NCBI GenBank assembly: GCA_965153455.1
Contig: OZ234496.1
Span: 12,640,304 to 12,704,303 of the forward strand
Length of the DNA: 64,000 bases
Reading direction: 5' to 3'
From: Sphagnum compactum
Taxonomy: Eukaryota; Bryophyta; Sphagnopsida; Sphagnales
Shown here: positions 49,159 to 61,466 of the stretch, one piece after another
Position numbering within the stretch: position 1 is the first letter of the stretch
Layout: each line of letters opens with the position of its first letter
The notes under the pieces: model-generated
Told to the model about the DNA's origin: nothing
Databases searched by the model: none
Seen by the model: only the letters and a program-made list of their open reading frames with translations
Position numbers and translations under genes: made by a program

Positions 49159-52100
49159 GAGAGGCAGCTTCACAAACTGTTAGCTCAGATTCAGGAACAC
49201 ATGAATGAAAGCAAAATGCTTGTAAATCAGATTCCAACCTTATTATTTGTGTTGTCTTATGATCAAAGGAGACAAACAACACTATCCGTGGTCTGGGAGA
49301 CGAGATGTGCGAAAGCTCCAACCAGCATGGAAAAGCCCCACTCAACAACACCTCTGAAGTCTGAAGTGCAACCCTTTAAAAAACAAATTTAAAAAGCCCT
49401 ACCTAAACCAAACATCTGGACCTGGTAAAAACAGCCTTAAAGAATCATTGTCTAGTTCTAAGCCTGGATCTATGAGACCTTTGGCTTTTCCTGGAACCAG
49501 ATATGGGGCCAGACATGCCGAGTCTAACATCAGGCCTGACTTGGGGTGGGTCTTCTAGAAGGTCTTCTCCCATATAGACCCTCTGGTCTGGTTCTTGAGA
49601 CCCAACGTTGGGAAGACGGCGCCCCCAGGTTTTGGGTACTTTCTAAACATTCTAAATGTTTGGTCTGCAGACTAACCAGGGTCTCTGAGTCTAGATTGCC
49701 TGGGTTAAAATATAGTGTCTAAAAGGCCTCACTCACTCAAGGCCTTGGGTGAACCGGCACCTACACTGGTACCATGGTAAAAACCAGTGTTGTCTGGTTC
49801 TAACTTTTTGGCCAGTCCACCGTCTGCTTCTGAGGTATCCAGACTGCTGGTTTTATATTTTTTTAAAAGAACATCAGCCCTGGAACCAGAAGCAGCCCCA
49901 AAACCCATTTAATATAAGCTTTCAGCGCTTCATTTTTCTAAAAATAAATTTTAATGTTGAAAATGTTTTTTTTTTCTCGGACTGGGTTTAAACTTTAGAC
50001 TTGTTAATTTGAAAAAAAAAATTCAGGAATACATTTTTTTGAATAACAAAATTACATTAAGGATACTGTCTCTGAACTAAATGAGGATCTCTCTGTCCAA
50101 ATTTAACATTTCCTTTGTTAAAAATATAGCCTCTGAGAGGCCTCGCTCAAGAACTTAGGTGAAGGTTCCAGTGTCCGCAGGTTCAGAAATCAAGGTGGTT
50201 GGGTTGCCCCAAGGCATCATAATAGTTCAATTTGCCTGCATTTGGCATAAAAGTTTCTTTTTTGGGGATCCCAAAATCAGGACTCCAAGACATTTTGTCA
50301 CAAACAACCTTGGCAAATACTTGACAATTTTACGGCAGTTGGAAATGGAGTAACAAGCAAATTGGCCAGTAATTGCATGCATCCCGCAAAGTGAATCACA
50401 CCAAAGCTGCTGCAATGTCGGCAAGTCATCACAGTTGGAATGACAAAACCTCAAAAAGAGGCAAGCAAATGAAAAATTCACAATTGCCATGACAACAAAG
50501 CTAAGAAATTGTCAAGGCATGATTTAGAAACACACCGAAATCCACCCAAAAACAAGAAAATGTCATAAAAATTCACACCATACATTGTGAGCGAGATCAA
50601 GAAAACTAAACAGAACTCATCACAAGCTGTAGATAATGTGTACTCAGGTAGGCTAGATGATGTGCATCATGGATGGCCGCATCACTTTGGCATCACTTTG
50701 GTTCTCTCTGAGTGACTCAACTTCAGCCACCAGCACACCATCAGTTGGAAGGCTGTTATGATTTATGCCTCAATTGTGAATGAACCCACCCCTACTGAAT
50801 TGACATTAGGCTTCACTTTCCTATCCTGCAGAGGACGGGTCCTGTAGGTAGGTAACCAAGTTTGGTCATAGGAGACTAGTAGTACATAAGTAGGCTAGAT
50901 GCATTTAGATCTGGTTACCTAGTGTGTAGATAAAGGCTAGTGGGTTGTTTGTAAATAGGTAGTCAAGAACCATAACCAAGCTAACCATAATGGTTAATTA
51001 GATTGGGAACTGAACGCCAATGGAAAGGGTTTCTTTCTTGTCCACCCACCATCAATCCCTCGTGCTGCACTGGTAGCTGTTGGTTCACACTGGATGGAAG
51101 AAGAAGCTCCACTTGTCGATTGTAGGGAGCGTCTCCCTTAAGTGGCAGTACAGCCTTGGACGTTACCTCCGGAGCTGTTTATATATCATATTCTGCTTGC
51201 TGCTCTATGGCATTTTTTAGCTCCCTAACACCTTTTTGCACGTTTCTGGTCTTCGTTAGTTGATTGGCTGAACATCGTAACCTACCCCCTCTAGTGTGTC
51301 CATTAACAAATATGTGCAATGCTCCTCCCATGCAATCGACCTATGTCCAATAACCAGCTCAAGGGTGCTGCTTGTTACCAAAAATAGCCTTGGCTCTAAC
51401 ACATCTCAACTATTGGCTGGTCAGTAACTAGTGCCCTCTCACAGGTTACCTAGTCCAATACAAGTAGAACCAGCCTTTTTCTGGGCAATTCCAGATTTCT
51501 GTTTAAGTAGGTAACAAAAAATTAAGAAGGATGTTGTATAAAAAAATACTTTCTCGTATCCAAAATCTGGCTACATGTTGTTCTTGTGGATCATCACCAC
51601 TTTGGCTAGAACACAAAATTGCCGGAAAAAACACTTGCGTAGAAAGTTTCCCAACGCGCAGTGGACAAAAAGTAAATCCAAGAGGAAACCCCAAAGAACG
51701 ATCCCAAGAATAATGGTCGTTCTGAAGATACGTACCCACCAATAAAGTGCGCAACAAAGTTATCGATAACTTGAAACGCCACGGTCATCGCTCGCAACAG
51801 CGGCTTAGACACATGCCATTGGCGCGCCCTCATATTTCTCCAAGGAGTTGCCGTAAATGACAAGCTCGACCTCCGTTGGCCAACGCCAGCCCAGCAGCAG
51901 AAACTAATAATGGAATGAACAGTCACGTACCTGTCAGCTTTGCTGCTCCTCTGTTGTCTCTAAATCAATTGCATAATAAACACACACACGCCCATTTGTC
52001 AGATGGGCTGACGCCGGAGCGGCTCAGAACTCCAATATCTCGCCCATAAGTTTTCAAAATACCGCAACAGAAAATGCTCATTGCTTACTGTTGCTGTTAC

Positions 52101-53540
52101 TGTTACGTATCAGATTTCAAAGCCGGTCTGTGCAGGGTAACGCCTGATGGCTGGGATGTTCCTGAAATATGTCTTGAAGCTTATACCCAGGTTGATCCTA
52201 ATAATACTTAGGGTTTTGGGGGTGTAAAACTACCCAATCTTGAAACATGCAAATCTCGCCTTTCTCAAGTTGCATGTTCTATTGAGACCAGTCTGGTGGG
52301 CCGAGAAGTTTAGGTTGGGAGGGGTAAGTACAATGGCATTAGGATGCTCCACGTTTTGAACTTGAATGAGCATGAGGATCCATTTGCTGGAATTTGTAAA
52401 TTTCCTTGTTACAATTCAAAGCTATTAAAAGTTGTGTGATGTGCAAATATATTTTGTGGGCTGCTTTTAAGAAGTCCCAACATTTTGTGAATGTTCAAAG
52501 TAGTTATATGAGCACAAATTGTTTCATCCAAGATGCCATATGCTAATTTAAATCTCTGTTTTTAAAATTGCAAAACAATGTTTATTCCATAATACCATAC
52601 CATTGTACATATTCTTGTAACATGTCAATTTAAATATTCATATACCCATGCCTAGGATCAGGGTAGGTTGTCAGAGGGTGTAATGTATATGTTGTGGATG
52701 AATGAAATGAGTTGAAGTCCCTTTTTTTTCCTTTCATTTTTTCTTAGAGTCAAGAATAGATGTTTGGATTTTAAAACATCCAATCATTTTGATTTTTGGG
52801 AGTGACAAATGCATTTGTGGACTTGTAATGACATAGGGTAAACATGCCCCCCACTGAACAAAACCCGGCAACCCAACACCCTAGCAGGTCAGCCCGATGT
52901 TTGTGAACGGCCATGGGCAAAGCTACTAGGATTTTAAAATGCTCTTATGACCGAACACCTGGTATTAAAAAAAAATTGTTTGATCATTTTTAATTATTCA
53001 CGTGGAATATCGATTTAGTGTGTGGTTTTGGGGGGCAGGAGTGGTTGGTATTTAAAAGAAAATGAACATCATTATGTATATGATCCATTTGATCATGAGA
53101 AAGTGATAACACAACTTCAAGCACTAAACTGAAAATAAAGGAAGGGTTAATATTATTGTCAAGTATGGAATGTTTGTTTGTAGGTGTCTTTTGAAACAGA
53201 TTAAGGGCAAAACATAAGGCGTTTCAAAGCCAATGGTTGGATTCGGGTTGGTTTCACAAAAGCAATAACAAAAATTGCAAATAAAACATTTGATTATGGG
53301 AGTTTGTTTATCATATTGAAGGCCATGCAATTATTCATAAATATAATGTAAATCCTAACAAAAACATTGTGCCCAAAAATCAACAAGACTTCAAATCCAT
53401 GAGTATTCCAAAAAACTCCAAAGGAAACTCTTTTATAAATTCCTCTTATGTTAAAGCATTCATAATTCCTTCCAAAAAGCCTCAGTGCAAAATCAAGTTT
53501 ACACATAAGTTGAAATCAAAACACTAGTTCAATCTTTGCA
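49159..53540. other. Intergenic DNA with dispersed repeat patches
   Basis: Patch 49703-49800 shares GGCCTC(A/G)CTCA and adjoining sequence with 50115-50178, and GTGAACC(A/G)GCACCTA with 47408-47466. Patch 50990-51100 matches 63335-63440. The stretch 51600-52060 is unusually CpG-rich with a minus-strand open frame (51606-51926) that I do not recognise; it could be a 5' exon or a fossil. No other gene evidence was found. Confidence 0.35.
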
Positions 53541-53726
53541 ATATTTTTTAAGTATGTCGTCTCTAAGAATTAGAATAGATGAACAATTGGAACTCTACTC
53601 AAAGTTCTTGGGTTCTAGTGATGTAGTGTTGAAAACTATAAAGATACCAATGAGAGTAGAGGAAGATAGGTCAAGTTTGAAACTTTTTTTGCAAAAATAG
53701 GTTTGAAGGAAAGTCTATTACAAAAA

Positions 53727-54521
53727 AACTAATCTATGAGTTGAATAAACATTTTCAGGATACATGGGTAATAAAACTACCTTGGGCAAAATATGTCCTT
53801 GGTTTTGATGACAAAGTCATTCAAGTCCAATCCAAGGATCCATTCAGATTGAAGGCAAAAAAAGTTCCTTGCTCCCAAATTATATTTTTTATGAAAGCAT
53901 GTAGGTTGAAACAAGGCTTAGGTAGCCCTGTTAGGGGTGATTTTTATTTTTTTGAAAAATAACATTCATGTTACCAATGAGAAGTTGTATTTTGCCAAAG
54001 GTCTTGAAACAATGTTGTAGCAAGTCATTCATGGTGTAATTGAGATTGACAAGAAAGAAAAACTTGAGTAATTTGCTTTGATTTTTCATTTGTTCAATCA
54101 TGGTCACCTCATGACAAAATATACAACAATGGAGAGGTTGTTTGCGTAATTTACTGTTCCTAAGAATCCCATGAAACATTAATCTAATGGGGCATATGGG
54201 AGATTGTATGTGTGAGCAAGTTTTGGAAAAAAATCAAAGTGTTGTGGTTGGAGGTAGGTTTGTTTTTTAAAGTGTAGATCGAGTGATTACTATTGAGAAT
54301 TGGTCTTGGATATCAATCCATGTATATGTGATGTAAAACATGGAGAAGAGTGCTTGTCCTCTTCACTTTTCAATGTGTTGTTGAGGGTGATAATGTGAAC
54401 AACCTAACCCTTATCATTACCCAATTTTTTTTATGTAGCAAGGAAGGAAGGCTGATTATGAAGGAACTAGGTGAGAGGCTCATTTGTTTTTGTGTAGATG
54501 GAACCTTCTTTTTTTTCAAGA
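53727..54521 (+). pseudogene. hAT-like transposase relic, left part (split by the Ty3 element)
   Basis: In broken plus-strand frames the relic shows NKHFQDTWVIKLPWAK (53744-53791), a TTF-type zinc-finger-like start. Further on are VDRVITIENWSWISIHVYVM (54274-54333) and ERLICFCVDG (54473-54502), which resemble the S-x-D-x-x-T...SWISIH and L-x-C-x-x-D-G elements of plant hAT-like transposases. The sequence then stops at the Ty3 LTR. It has many stops and is not functional. The family call is by motif style only. Confidence 0.55.
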
Positions 54522-54526
54522 TCTTA
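54522..54526. repeat. Target site duplication (left)
   Basis: TCTTA immediately left of the LTR that starts at 54527, identical to 61462-61466 on the right of the element. Confidence 0.92.
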
Positions 54527-55345
54527 TGACGCGCTCCTAAGTCCCTTGTTAGACCCACTTGAGGGTCTAAGTGTGTTGGGTTGCGGAAAGTTGGGACTTG
54601 AGGGCCGCTCCCGACTTCCAGCACTAAATAGGGGTAGAGGGGCGTGCTAGAAGTCCCGGGATTAGACTAGGAAGAGGGACTAGATTATCAAGTTTGAATC
54701 TGCATCCAAAACCAACCACAAGAGGGTTAGTTAGCATTCGGGAACACCCTTGGGTGTTGGGACAAGCCACAGGCACTTTGGACTACTTAACTTACCACGG
54801 CCCGGACTCGGGGGAAGCCACCACCTTCCCCCATATAGTATACTCTGCGTCTCTGCGCCGAGGCTACATCCAAATGGCTCTTTTTCCCGGGACTCCCAAG
54901 TTGGAGTCCCGAAACTGTCCCGGGTTGGAGTCCCGGAACTTTGGGAGCTCATATCTCCCGCCTGCGACATCCGATTGGAGCGAGGTCTCAACCAAAGTTG
55001 TAGTTCTCCTCGAGAACTTTCCAACGCCATGTTGCATTCCTTCTGCAGACGTCGGGAAGGGATCGATTCCCGACTTTTAGTGGTCGGGAGTCAAACTGCC
55101 AATTTGACTCCCGGCACTTCTTTTGCCCATAACTTGGGCTGCAGATGTCCAAATGGCCAATGCGAGGGCATTTTAGACATCTACACTTCAAGACCTTTCC
55201 ATTGATATAAAGAACACCTCAAGGCGAGGTGTTTTGACCCCCTGTAATTGCCTCTGAATTTTTGGGAGTCCCGGAGGACTCCAACTTCCCACTTTTGGGA
55301 ATGTGGGCTTCACCTTCACACTTAGCCCAAAGTGGGGTTGCGACA
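54527..55345 (-). repeat. Ty3 element 3' LTR (element reads on the minus strand)
   Basis: 819 bases starting TGACGCGCTCC and ending GGTTGCGACA, so TG...CA in either orientation. It is collinear with 60667-61461. By eye about 28 substitutions separate them, mostly transitions, plus one 24-base tandem duplication here (two TTGGAGTCCCG(A/G)AACT units around 54900-54945). Confidence 0.93.
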
Positions 55346-55357
55346 CTCTCCCCCACT
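55346..55357 (-). promoter_or_regulatory. Polypurine tract
   Basis: Reads AGTGGGGGAGAG on the minus strand directly before the 3' LTR, as expected for the plus-strand DNA primer of an LTR retrotransposon. Confidence 0.85.
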
Positions 55358-56120
55358 AGAAGAAAAGGTCAATGTCCTCATTGACATTTAGAATTTTCTC
55401 TTACAATTGCAATTTCTTTCATTTGGATCCTTGGCCATTTGCGCTGGCTCTTTGCGGCTTGGACCTTGCCTCAAGCTAACTTAGGCGTCCCCAAGTTTCC
55501 AACACTTTCTTGACAAGTCCAAGAGGGTCTCCTGAAAAACCCTCTTCTCACGTTTCGTCAAAAGAAGACTAAACTAACCTAATTTGACGAAGCCCCTCAT
55601 TTGGAAGGAACTTTTCATTCTTCCCCTCATGAGGAGCTTAAGTCAAGTCTACTCTTGACCTAAGCTACTTGACATGACTCCTTTCCCAATCTCGCACCTT
55701 GCTCACAACAACCAAGCCTTAACTAAAAGGTTTGCTTATCAAGGTACGAGAAGCAACACTTGGGTCTTGCCAAAACCCAAGTCCTAAAATACACGATTAA
55801 AGTACGCGAGCGGGGTCATGACTTCCCGTGTTGGCCGCCACTACCAACCAACTTTTGGGATGCACTTAAAGCACGTGCATGTCCCCGCAAGCTCACCTTG
55901 CTTGCCTCCTCTTTTGGGGCCAAGTTTCTTTAACCCCAAAGTAGGAGTCCGATTTTGATTTGGGACTACGCAAGATAGTTCCATTTGTCCAATGCCATTT
56001 GACAACCGTATTTGCACTTATACAAAATTCTCGTGGTGCAATCTCTTGGAAGTTTTGTTTTTGCCCTTTATTTCACTTGCAACTTGATGTGGTACATTTT
56101 ATGTGACACTCTGCCCCACT
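55346..56120 (-). other. Extra segment between two polypurine-like tracts
   Basis: A second polypurine-like tract lies at 56109-56120 (AGTGGGGCAGAG on the minus strand), right after pol. It is followed on that strand by TGTCAC, like an LTR start. The two tracts and about 45 adjoining bases, including GAGGACAT on the minus strand, are related (55346-55405 and 56109-56170). The roughly 750 bases between them show no open frame and are not similar to the present LTRs. It may be a remnant of a different LTR or a tandem duplication. Confidence 0.55.
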
Positions 56121-56141
56121 AAAAGAAAGGTGATGTCCTCA

Positions 56142-59100
56142 TCACGTTCTACGTATTTTCTTTGCCGGTCTAGCGTGGAATTTTTCTATTGCTTCTTGGG
56201 CATGTTCCATATCGGATTCCGGCACCCAAGAAGTCTCTATTGCATGATATCCTTTCCACTTAACTAGGTATTCCCGCTCTCTTCTTCTAAGTTGCCTTGA
56301 CTTGAGCACGACCTCCACCTCAAACTCTGGTTCATTATGAACCAAGTCAGGTGGGGGCCTTGAGTTTTGCTTTCTATTAGGCCTTGAGGCATCACGGGAG
56401 ACCGGCTTCAAAAGAGAAACATGAAATGTGGGGTGAACTCTAAAGTTTTCCGGTAGTTCTAACTTATAAGTGTCGGAAAGTTTCTTTTCCAACACTTTGA
56501 ATGGGCCCGCATATGGGCCCAAGAACTTATGACTTAAACCTTCTGGCAACCGGAAGTTCTTGATGTTCAACCACACTTCATCCCCTTCTTGAAATTTCAC
56601 CTCTCGTCGGGACTTGTCCGCAAAATCCTTGTACCTTTTGTGCGCCTTTTCCAAATTGGCCTTGGCCAACCCCCACAAGCGCCGCCTTTCTTCATCAAGT
56701 TGTTGGACCATTAGCACTTCCTCACTTGCATCACTCGGGGTTTGTCCTTGTGCTGCCCAAGTCATGGGCACAATTGGTGATTTGCCCGTCACCATTTGGA
56801 ATGGGGTGGACCCAGTTGCGGAGTGTGCTGAGTTGTTGTAACAAAACTCGGCTAACTCCAAATGGTCCACCCAATCTTGTTGATCCGCCGTAACATAATT
56901 CCTCAGGAATTGTTGGATCACCAAGTTCACCCTCTCGGTTTGTCCATCGGTTTCGGGGCGGAATGAAGTGCTCATCTTGAGTTCCAACCCCGTCCGCTTC
57001 CACAAGGCTCGCCAAAACTTGCTTGTGAATTTTGGGTCTCTATCCGACACTATGTCCTTTTGGGAGACCATGATGCTTGAAGATGTGGGAGAAGAACAAC
57101 CTTCCCGTCTCTTGGGCCGTGGCTTCATATTTTGTGGGAATGAAATGTGCCATCTTGCTAAACCGATCCACCACAACCATGATGGCATCGAACCCTTTTG
57201 ATGGGGGCAAACTTACCATGAAGTCCATGGACACACTTTCCCACGGCCCTTCTGGAATTGGCAAAGGTTGCAACAAACCCGCTTGCTTCTTGTTGAGGGT
57301 TCGATTTTGTTGACAAATTAAACAAGTTTTCACATACTCCTTCGCACTATCCTTCAAGTTGGGCCAATAGTAGGACTTCTTTAGGAATGTTGTGGTGCGC
57401 TTTGCACCACCATGGCCCGCAAGCGGTCCATCATGACCTTCCTTCAAGAGTGTGTCCCTTATCTTCCCTTCCGGCACATAGAGTCGCTTTTGTTTATACC
57501 GCAGTAATCCATTTTGCAAATGGAAGTGGGACTTGGCTCCATTTTGGATGCTTTGCCTTACCTCCTTGGCAAAAGCATCCCGGCGGCTTGCTAGTCTAAC
57601 TTCCTTTTGAAGTTCCGTCTCCCCCACATACACCACTTTAAGTTGGTGTTTTCGGCTCAGTGCGTCGGGGACTATGTTCTCCTTTCCCGGCTTGTGCCGG
57701 ATATCCACATTGAACAATGCCAATGTGTCTTGCCACCTTACTTGTTTTGATGACAACTTGGGTTGGGTGGCAAAGTACTTCAAGGTTACATTGTCGGTCC
57801 ACACCACCACATCCTTGGAACTTATGTAATGGCCCCAAGTCTTGAGACAATGTATGACCGCCCACATTTCCTTTTCATGTGTTGGCCACCTTCGCTCCGT
57901 CTCACCCAACTTCTTGCTTTCAAAGGCCACCGGTCTTCCTTCTTGCAATAGGACTCCTCCAATTGCAGAGTCGGAGGCATCGGAATGAATCTCAAACTCC
58001 TTGTCAAAGTCGGGCAACTTTAACACCGGCGCCTTCACCAAAATGCCCTTCAATGTTTCAAAGGCCTCATCGCAAGCTTCTTCCCAATCATAGGTGACGG
58101 CGGACTTCTTCAAAAGGTTTGTCAACGGCGCGGCAATCCTTGCAAAGTTCTTGATGAACTTGCGATAGTAGGATGCCAAACCAAGGAAGGATCTCAAGGC
58201 GGGAACCGACTTAGGCGGCTACCAATCCAAAATTGCCTTGACCTTGTGATCATCCATCTTCAAACCTTCTTGAGTTATCCTATGCCCAAGAAAGTCCACT
58301 TCCGCCACCCCAAATTCGCACTTCTCAAGCTTGGCATACAACTTGTTTTCCCTTAGCCTTTGGAACACTTTGCGAAGGTGCTCCTCATGTTCCTCCAAGG
58401 AACCACTATAGATCAAAATGTCGTCTATGTAAACGACCACAAAATCATCTAACCATTCTCGGAAAATGTCATTCATGAGAGTGCAAAATGTGGCGGGTGC
58501 ATTGGTGAGCCCAAAAGGCATCACCAAGAATTCATATGAGCCATACCTTGTGCGGCAAGCGGTCTTTTTTTCGTTCTCTTCCGCGATCCGAATTTGGTAA
58601 TACCCCGAACGTAGATCAATTCTACTAAATACTTTGGCTCCCGAGAGACGATCAAATAGATCATCGATGCGAGGTAAAGGATACCGATTTTTCACCGTTG
58701 CCTTATTGAGTGCTCTATAATCAACGCACATTCTCAAAGTCCCATCCTTCTTGTGAACAAAAAGGACGGGTGCCCCATATGGTGATTTACTTGGTTTGAT
58801 ATAACCTTTTGCGAGGAGTTCTTCAAGTTGAACCTTAAGCTCTTTCAACTCCTCATGGCTCATTTTATATGGGGCCTTGGCGGGAGGTGCCACTCCCGGC
58901 ATTACCTCGATCGCATGATCAACTCGTCTTCTCGGGGGTAGGTCTTTGGGCAACTCTTCGGGCATCACATCCGGGAACTCTTGCAAAACCTTCCTTATGC
59001 ACTTGGTGGAAGTCACCAACTTGGTGGCTTCTTTGGGCTCATACTCATCCAACACCCGCATAACACACATCATGCCATAGCTTCCCACGCATTCTCTTTC

Positions 59101-60615
59101 CCAGGAATTTCCTAACATGAAGTGGATGGTTGGTCCACCCGCACATGGCAACTCATGTGCCTTCACTCGCACAATCCCACTTTTAGATGGGATTCTAACT
59201 AGCCTAGTGTGCCCTTCTATGAGCACATTGTTTTGGGTGATAAACTCCATGCCCAAGATGCAGTCCATTCCACCCAAGGTGGAAGCTAACAAGTCCACCT
59301 TTCCTCTCCAATTTTCTAGTTGGAGAGGCACCTCCTTTGCTTGTAACGTTGTGGGATGGGGAACCCCATCCGCGAAGTGCACCTCGATGGGTGCCTTGAG
59401 CTCCTCCAAGCGGAGCTCCATCCTTTCGGCGCTTTCCCGGGTTATGAAGTTGTGAGATGCCCCTGTGTCCAAAAAACATAAAACATCCCGCTTAACAATC
59501 TTCCCCTTCAAGAATATAAGTCGATTGCATTCGGGTTGGGCTAGGTTGGCATTGAGGGCAAGTACCTTAGAGCCCCCACTTCCATTTTTGGCCTTGGGAC
59601 AATCCTTGGAATAATGCCCCACTTCGTTGCAATTGAAGCAAGCTCCTTTGGGCTTCACCCCAAAATCTCCCTTGGGTTGGCTCGCTTTGAAAGGAGCCCC
59701 CTTCTTCACAAAGTTTCCCTTGGGTTTGAACCCCGTGCCTTGGAATTGCTTGGGCTTATCCTTGGTTGGGCTTCCTTGACCTCGGTTCCATTCCCCCTCA
59801 TGCCTTGGTTTCTTGTGAAGGAACTTGTTGTCCTTCTTGAACCCGGATTACTCACTCCGCCCCACATCCGAGAAGTTCTCCACTTTTGTGATGGCTTCGG
59901 ACAATGAGGCGGACCAACTCTCCTCAAGCTTTCGTTTGGCCCAAGTTGGAAGCCCCATCACAAATTGGCACACACGATCCAACTCGTGCATGTGCCGGAT
60001 CTCAAGCATGAGTTTGGAATAAGCCCTCACATATTGCCTCAAGTTTTCATTTGTGGCATTCACAAGGTCACAAAGTTTGCACCTCAAGATGTAGTCGGAA
60101 TTCCTTGGAACAAATTCCGACTCAAGGCGTTCCTTAAAGAACTCCCAAGTGTAGCCATGGTTCTTCCCCTCTTCTCGTCTCACCGTCCGCCACCATGTGG
60201 CGGCATAGTCTTTCAAGTAAGATTGGGCAAGCTCCAAGGCGGAATGCCGTCCAACCTTGGCGGCATGTAAATAGTCATCCATCTCCGCAAGCCAAGCATC
60301 CACCACTTTTCGGTCTCGGGCACCATCGAAGTTCCCAGGCTTGGCCGGTTGAAACCTTTCATTTTTGGAGGTTGATGTTTTGAGGGCCGCCACCAACTCA
60401 CCAAAGTCGGGCCTACCCATCTTAAGGAGGACTTTCAATTGTTCCAGGGTGAATAGGACCGAGCTTCATTGTTCCTCCTCACTTTCGGGCTCATCTTGGT
60501 CCTCCCGGGTTCTTGGTTCCTCCTCCCCAATTGATTCCGGTGGGACTACAAGGTCTTCAATGGGTTCCTCGGCCATGGCTTCCGGAGCTTGCTTACGATT
60601 CTTCTTGGGTGCCAT
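56142..60615 (-). pseudogene. Ty3/gypsy chromovirus gag-pol polyprotein, inactivated
   Basis: One frame of about 1490 codons starts at ATG 60615, some 35 bases after the primer site, and ends at 56142. In order: Gag; a zinc knuckle ([14 protein letters not shown], near 59640); protease (DTGASHNF, near 59460); reverse transcriptase (YIDDILIYS, near 58410-58440); RNase H (EIHSDASDSA, near 57970-58000); integrase with its HHCC finger (57290-57430) and acidic triad; and a C-terminal chromodomain (YLVKWKGY, near 56255). Order and chromodomain place it in the plant chromoviruses. Three in-frame nonsense codons interrupt it: TGA at 60466-60468, TAA at 59848-59850 and TAG at 58219-58221. One extra base in an A/T run near 57060 shifts the integrase frame. 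Otherwise it is nearly complete, so the insertion is fairly young but dead. Confidence 0.93.
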
Positions 60616-60650
60616 CCGAAACTCCCCAAAAAGAAGTCGAGCTTCACCTT

Positions 60651-60664
60651 GAGCTTTGATACCA
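60651..60664 (-). promoter_or_regulatory. Primer binding site for initiator tRNA-Met
   Basis: On the minus strand TGGTATCAAAGCTC lies two bases inside the 5' LTR. It matches the plant initiator-methionine primer site TGGTATCAGAGC with one mismatch, fixing the element's direction. Confidence 0.85.
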
Positions 60665-60666
60665 CG

Positions 60667-61461
60667 TGACGCGCTCCTAAGTCCCTTGTTAGACCCACTT
60701 GAGGGTCTAAGTGTGTTGGGTTGCGGAAAGTTGGGACTTGAGGGCCGCTCCCGACTTCCAGCACTAAACAGGCGTAGAGGGGCGTGCTAGAAGTCCCGAG
60801 ATTAGACTAGGAAGAGGGACTAGATTATCAAGTTTGAATCTGCATCCAAAACCAACCACAAGAGGGTTAGTTAGCATTCGGGAACACCCTTCGGTGTTGG
60901 GACAAGCCACGGGCACTTTGGACTACTTGACTCACCACAGCCCGGACTCGGGGGAAGCCACCACCTTCCCCCATATAGTATACTCTGCGTCTCTGCGTCG
61001 AGGCTACATCCAAATGGCTCTTTTTCCCGGGACTCCCAAGTTGGAGTCCTAAAACTTTGGGAGCTCATATCTCCCGACTGCGACATCTGATTAGAGCGAG
61101 GTCTCAACCAAAGTTGTAGCTCTCCTCGAGAGCTTTCCAACGCCATGTTGCATTCCTTCTGCAGACGTCGGGAAGGGATCGATTCCCGACTTTTAGTGGT
61201 CGGGAGTCAAATTGCCAGTTTGACTCCCGGCACTTCTTTTGCCCATAACTTGGGCTGCAAATGTCCAAATGGCCAATGCGAGGGCCTTTTAGACATCTAC
61301 ACTTCAAGACCTTTCCATTGATATAAAGAACACTTCAAGGCGAGGTGTTTTAACCCCCTGTAATCGCCTCTGAGTTTTTGGGAGTCCCGAAGGACTCCAA
61401 CTTCCCACTTTTGGGAGTGTGGGCTTCACCCTCACACTTAGCCCAAAGTGGGGTTGCGACA
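60667..61461 (-). repeat. Ty3 element 5' LTR
   Basis: 795 bases, TGACGCGCTCC to GGTTGCGACA on the plus strand. It would carry the promoter of the element, transcribed towards lower coordinates. It lacks the 24-base duplication seen in the other LTR. Confidence 0.93.
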
Positions 61462-61466
61462 TCTTA
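61462..61466. repeat. Target site duplication (right)
   Basis: TCTTA, identical to 54522-54526. A clean 5-bp duplication shows that both LTRs come from one insertion. Confidence 0.92.

Noticed and set aside
54694-55205. 128- and 151-residue open frames at 54.7-55.2 kb
   Set aside because: They lie inside the Ty3 LTR; the counterpart in the other LTR (60834-61052) is truncated, so they are not conserved.
56614-57599. Plus-strand frames across 56.6-57.6 kb
   Set aside because: They are antisense shadows of the minus-strand integrase region.
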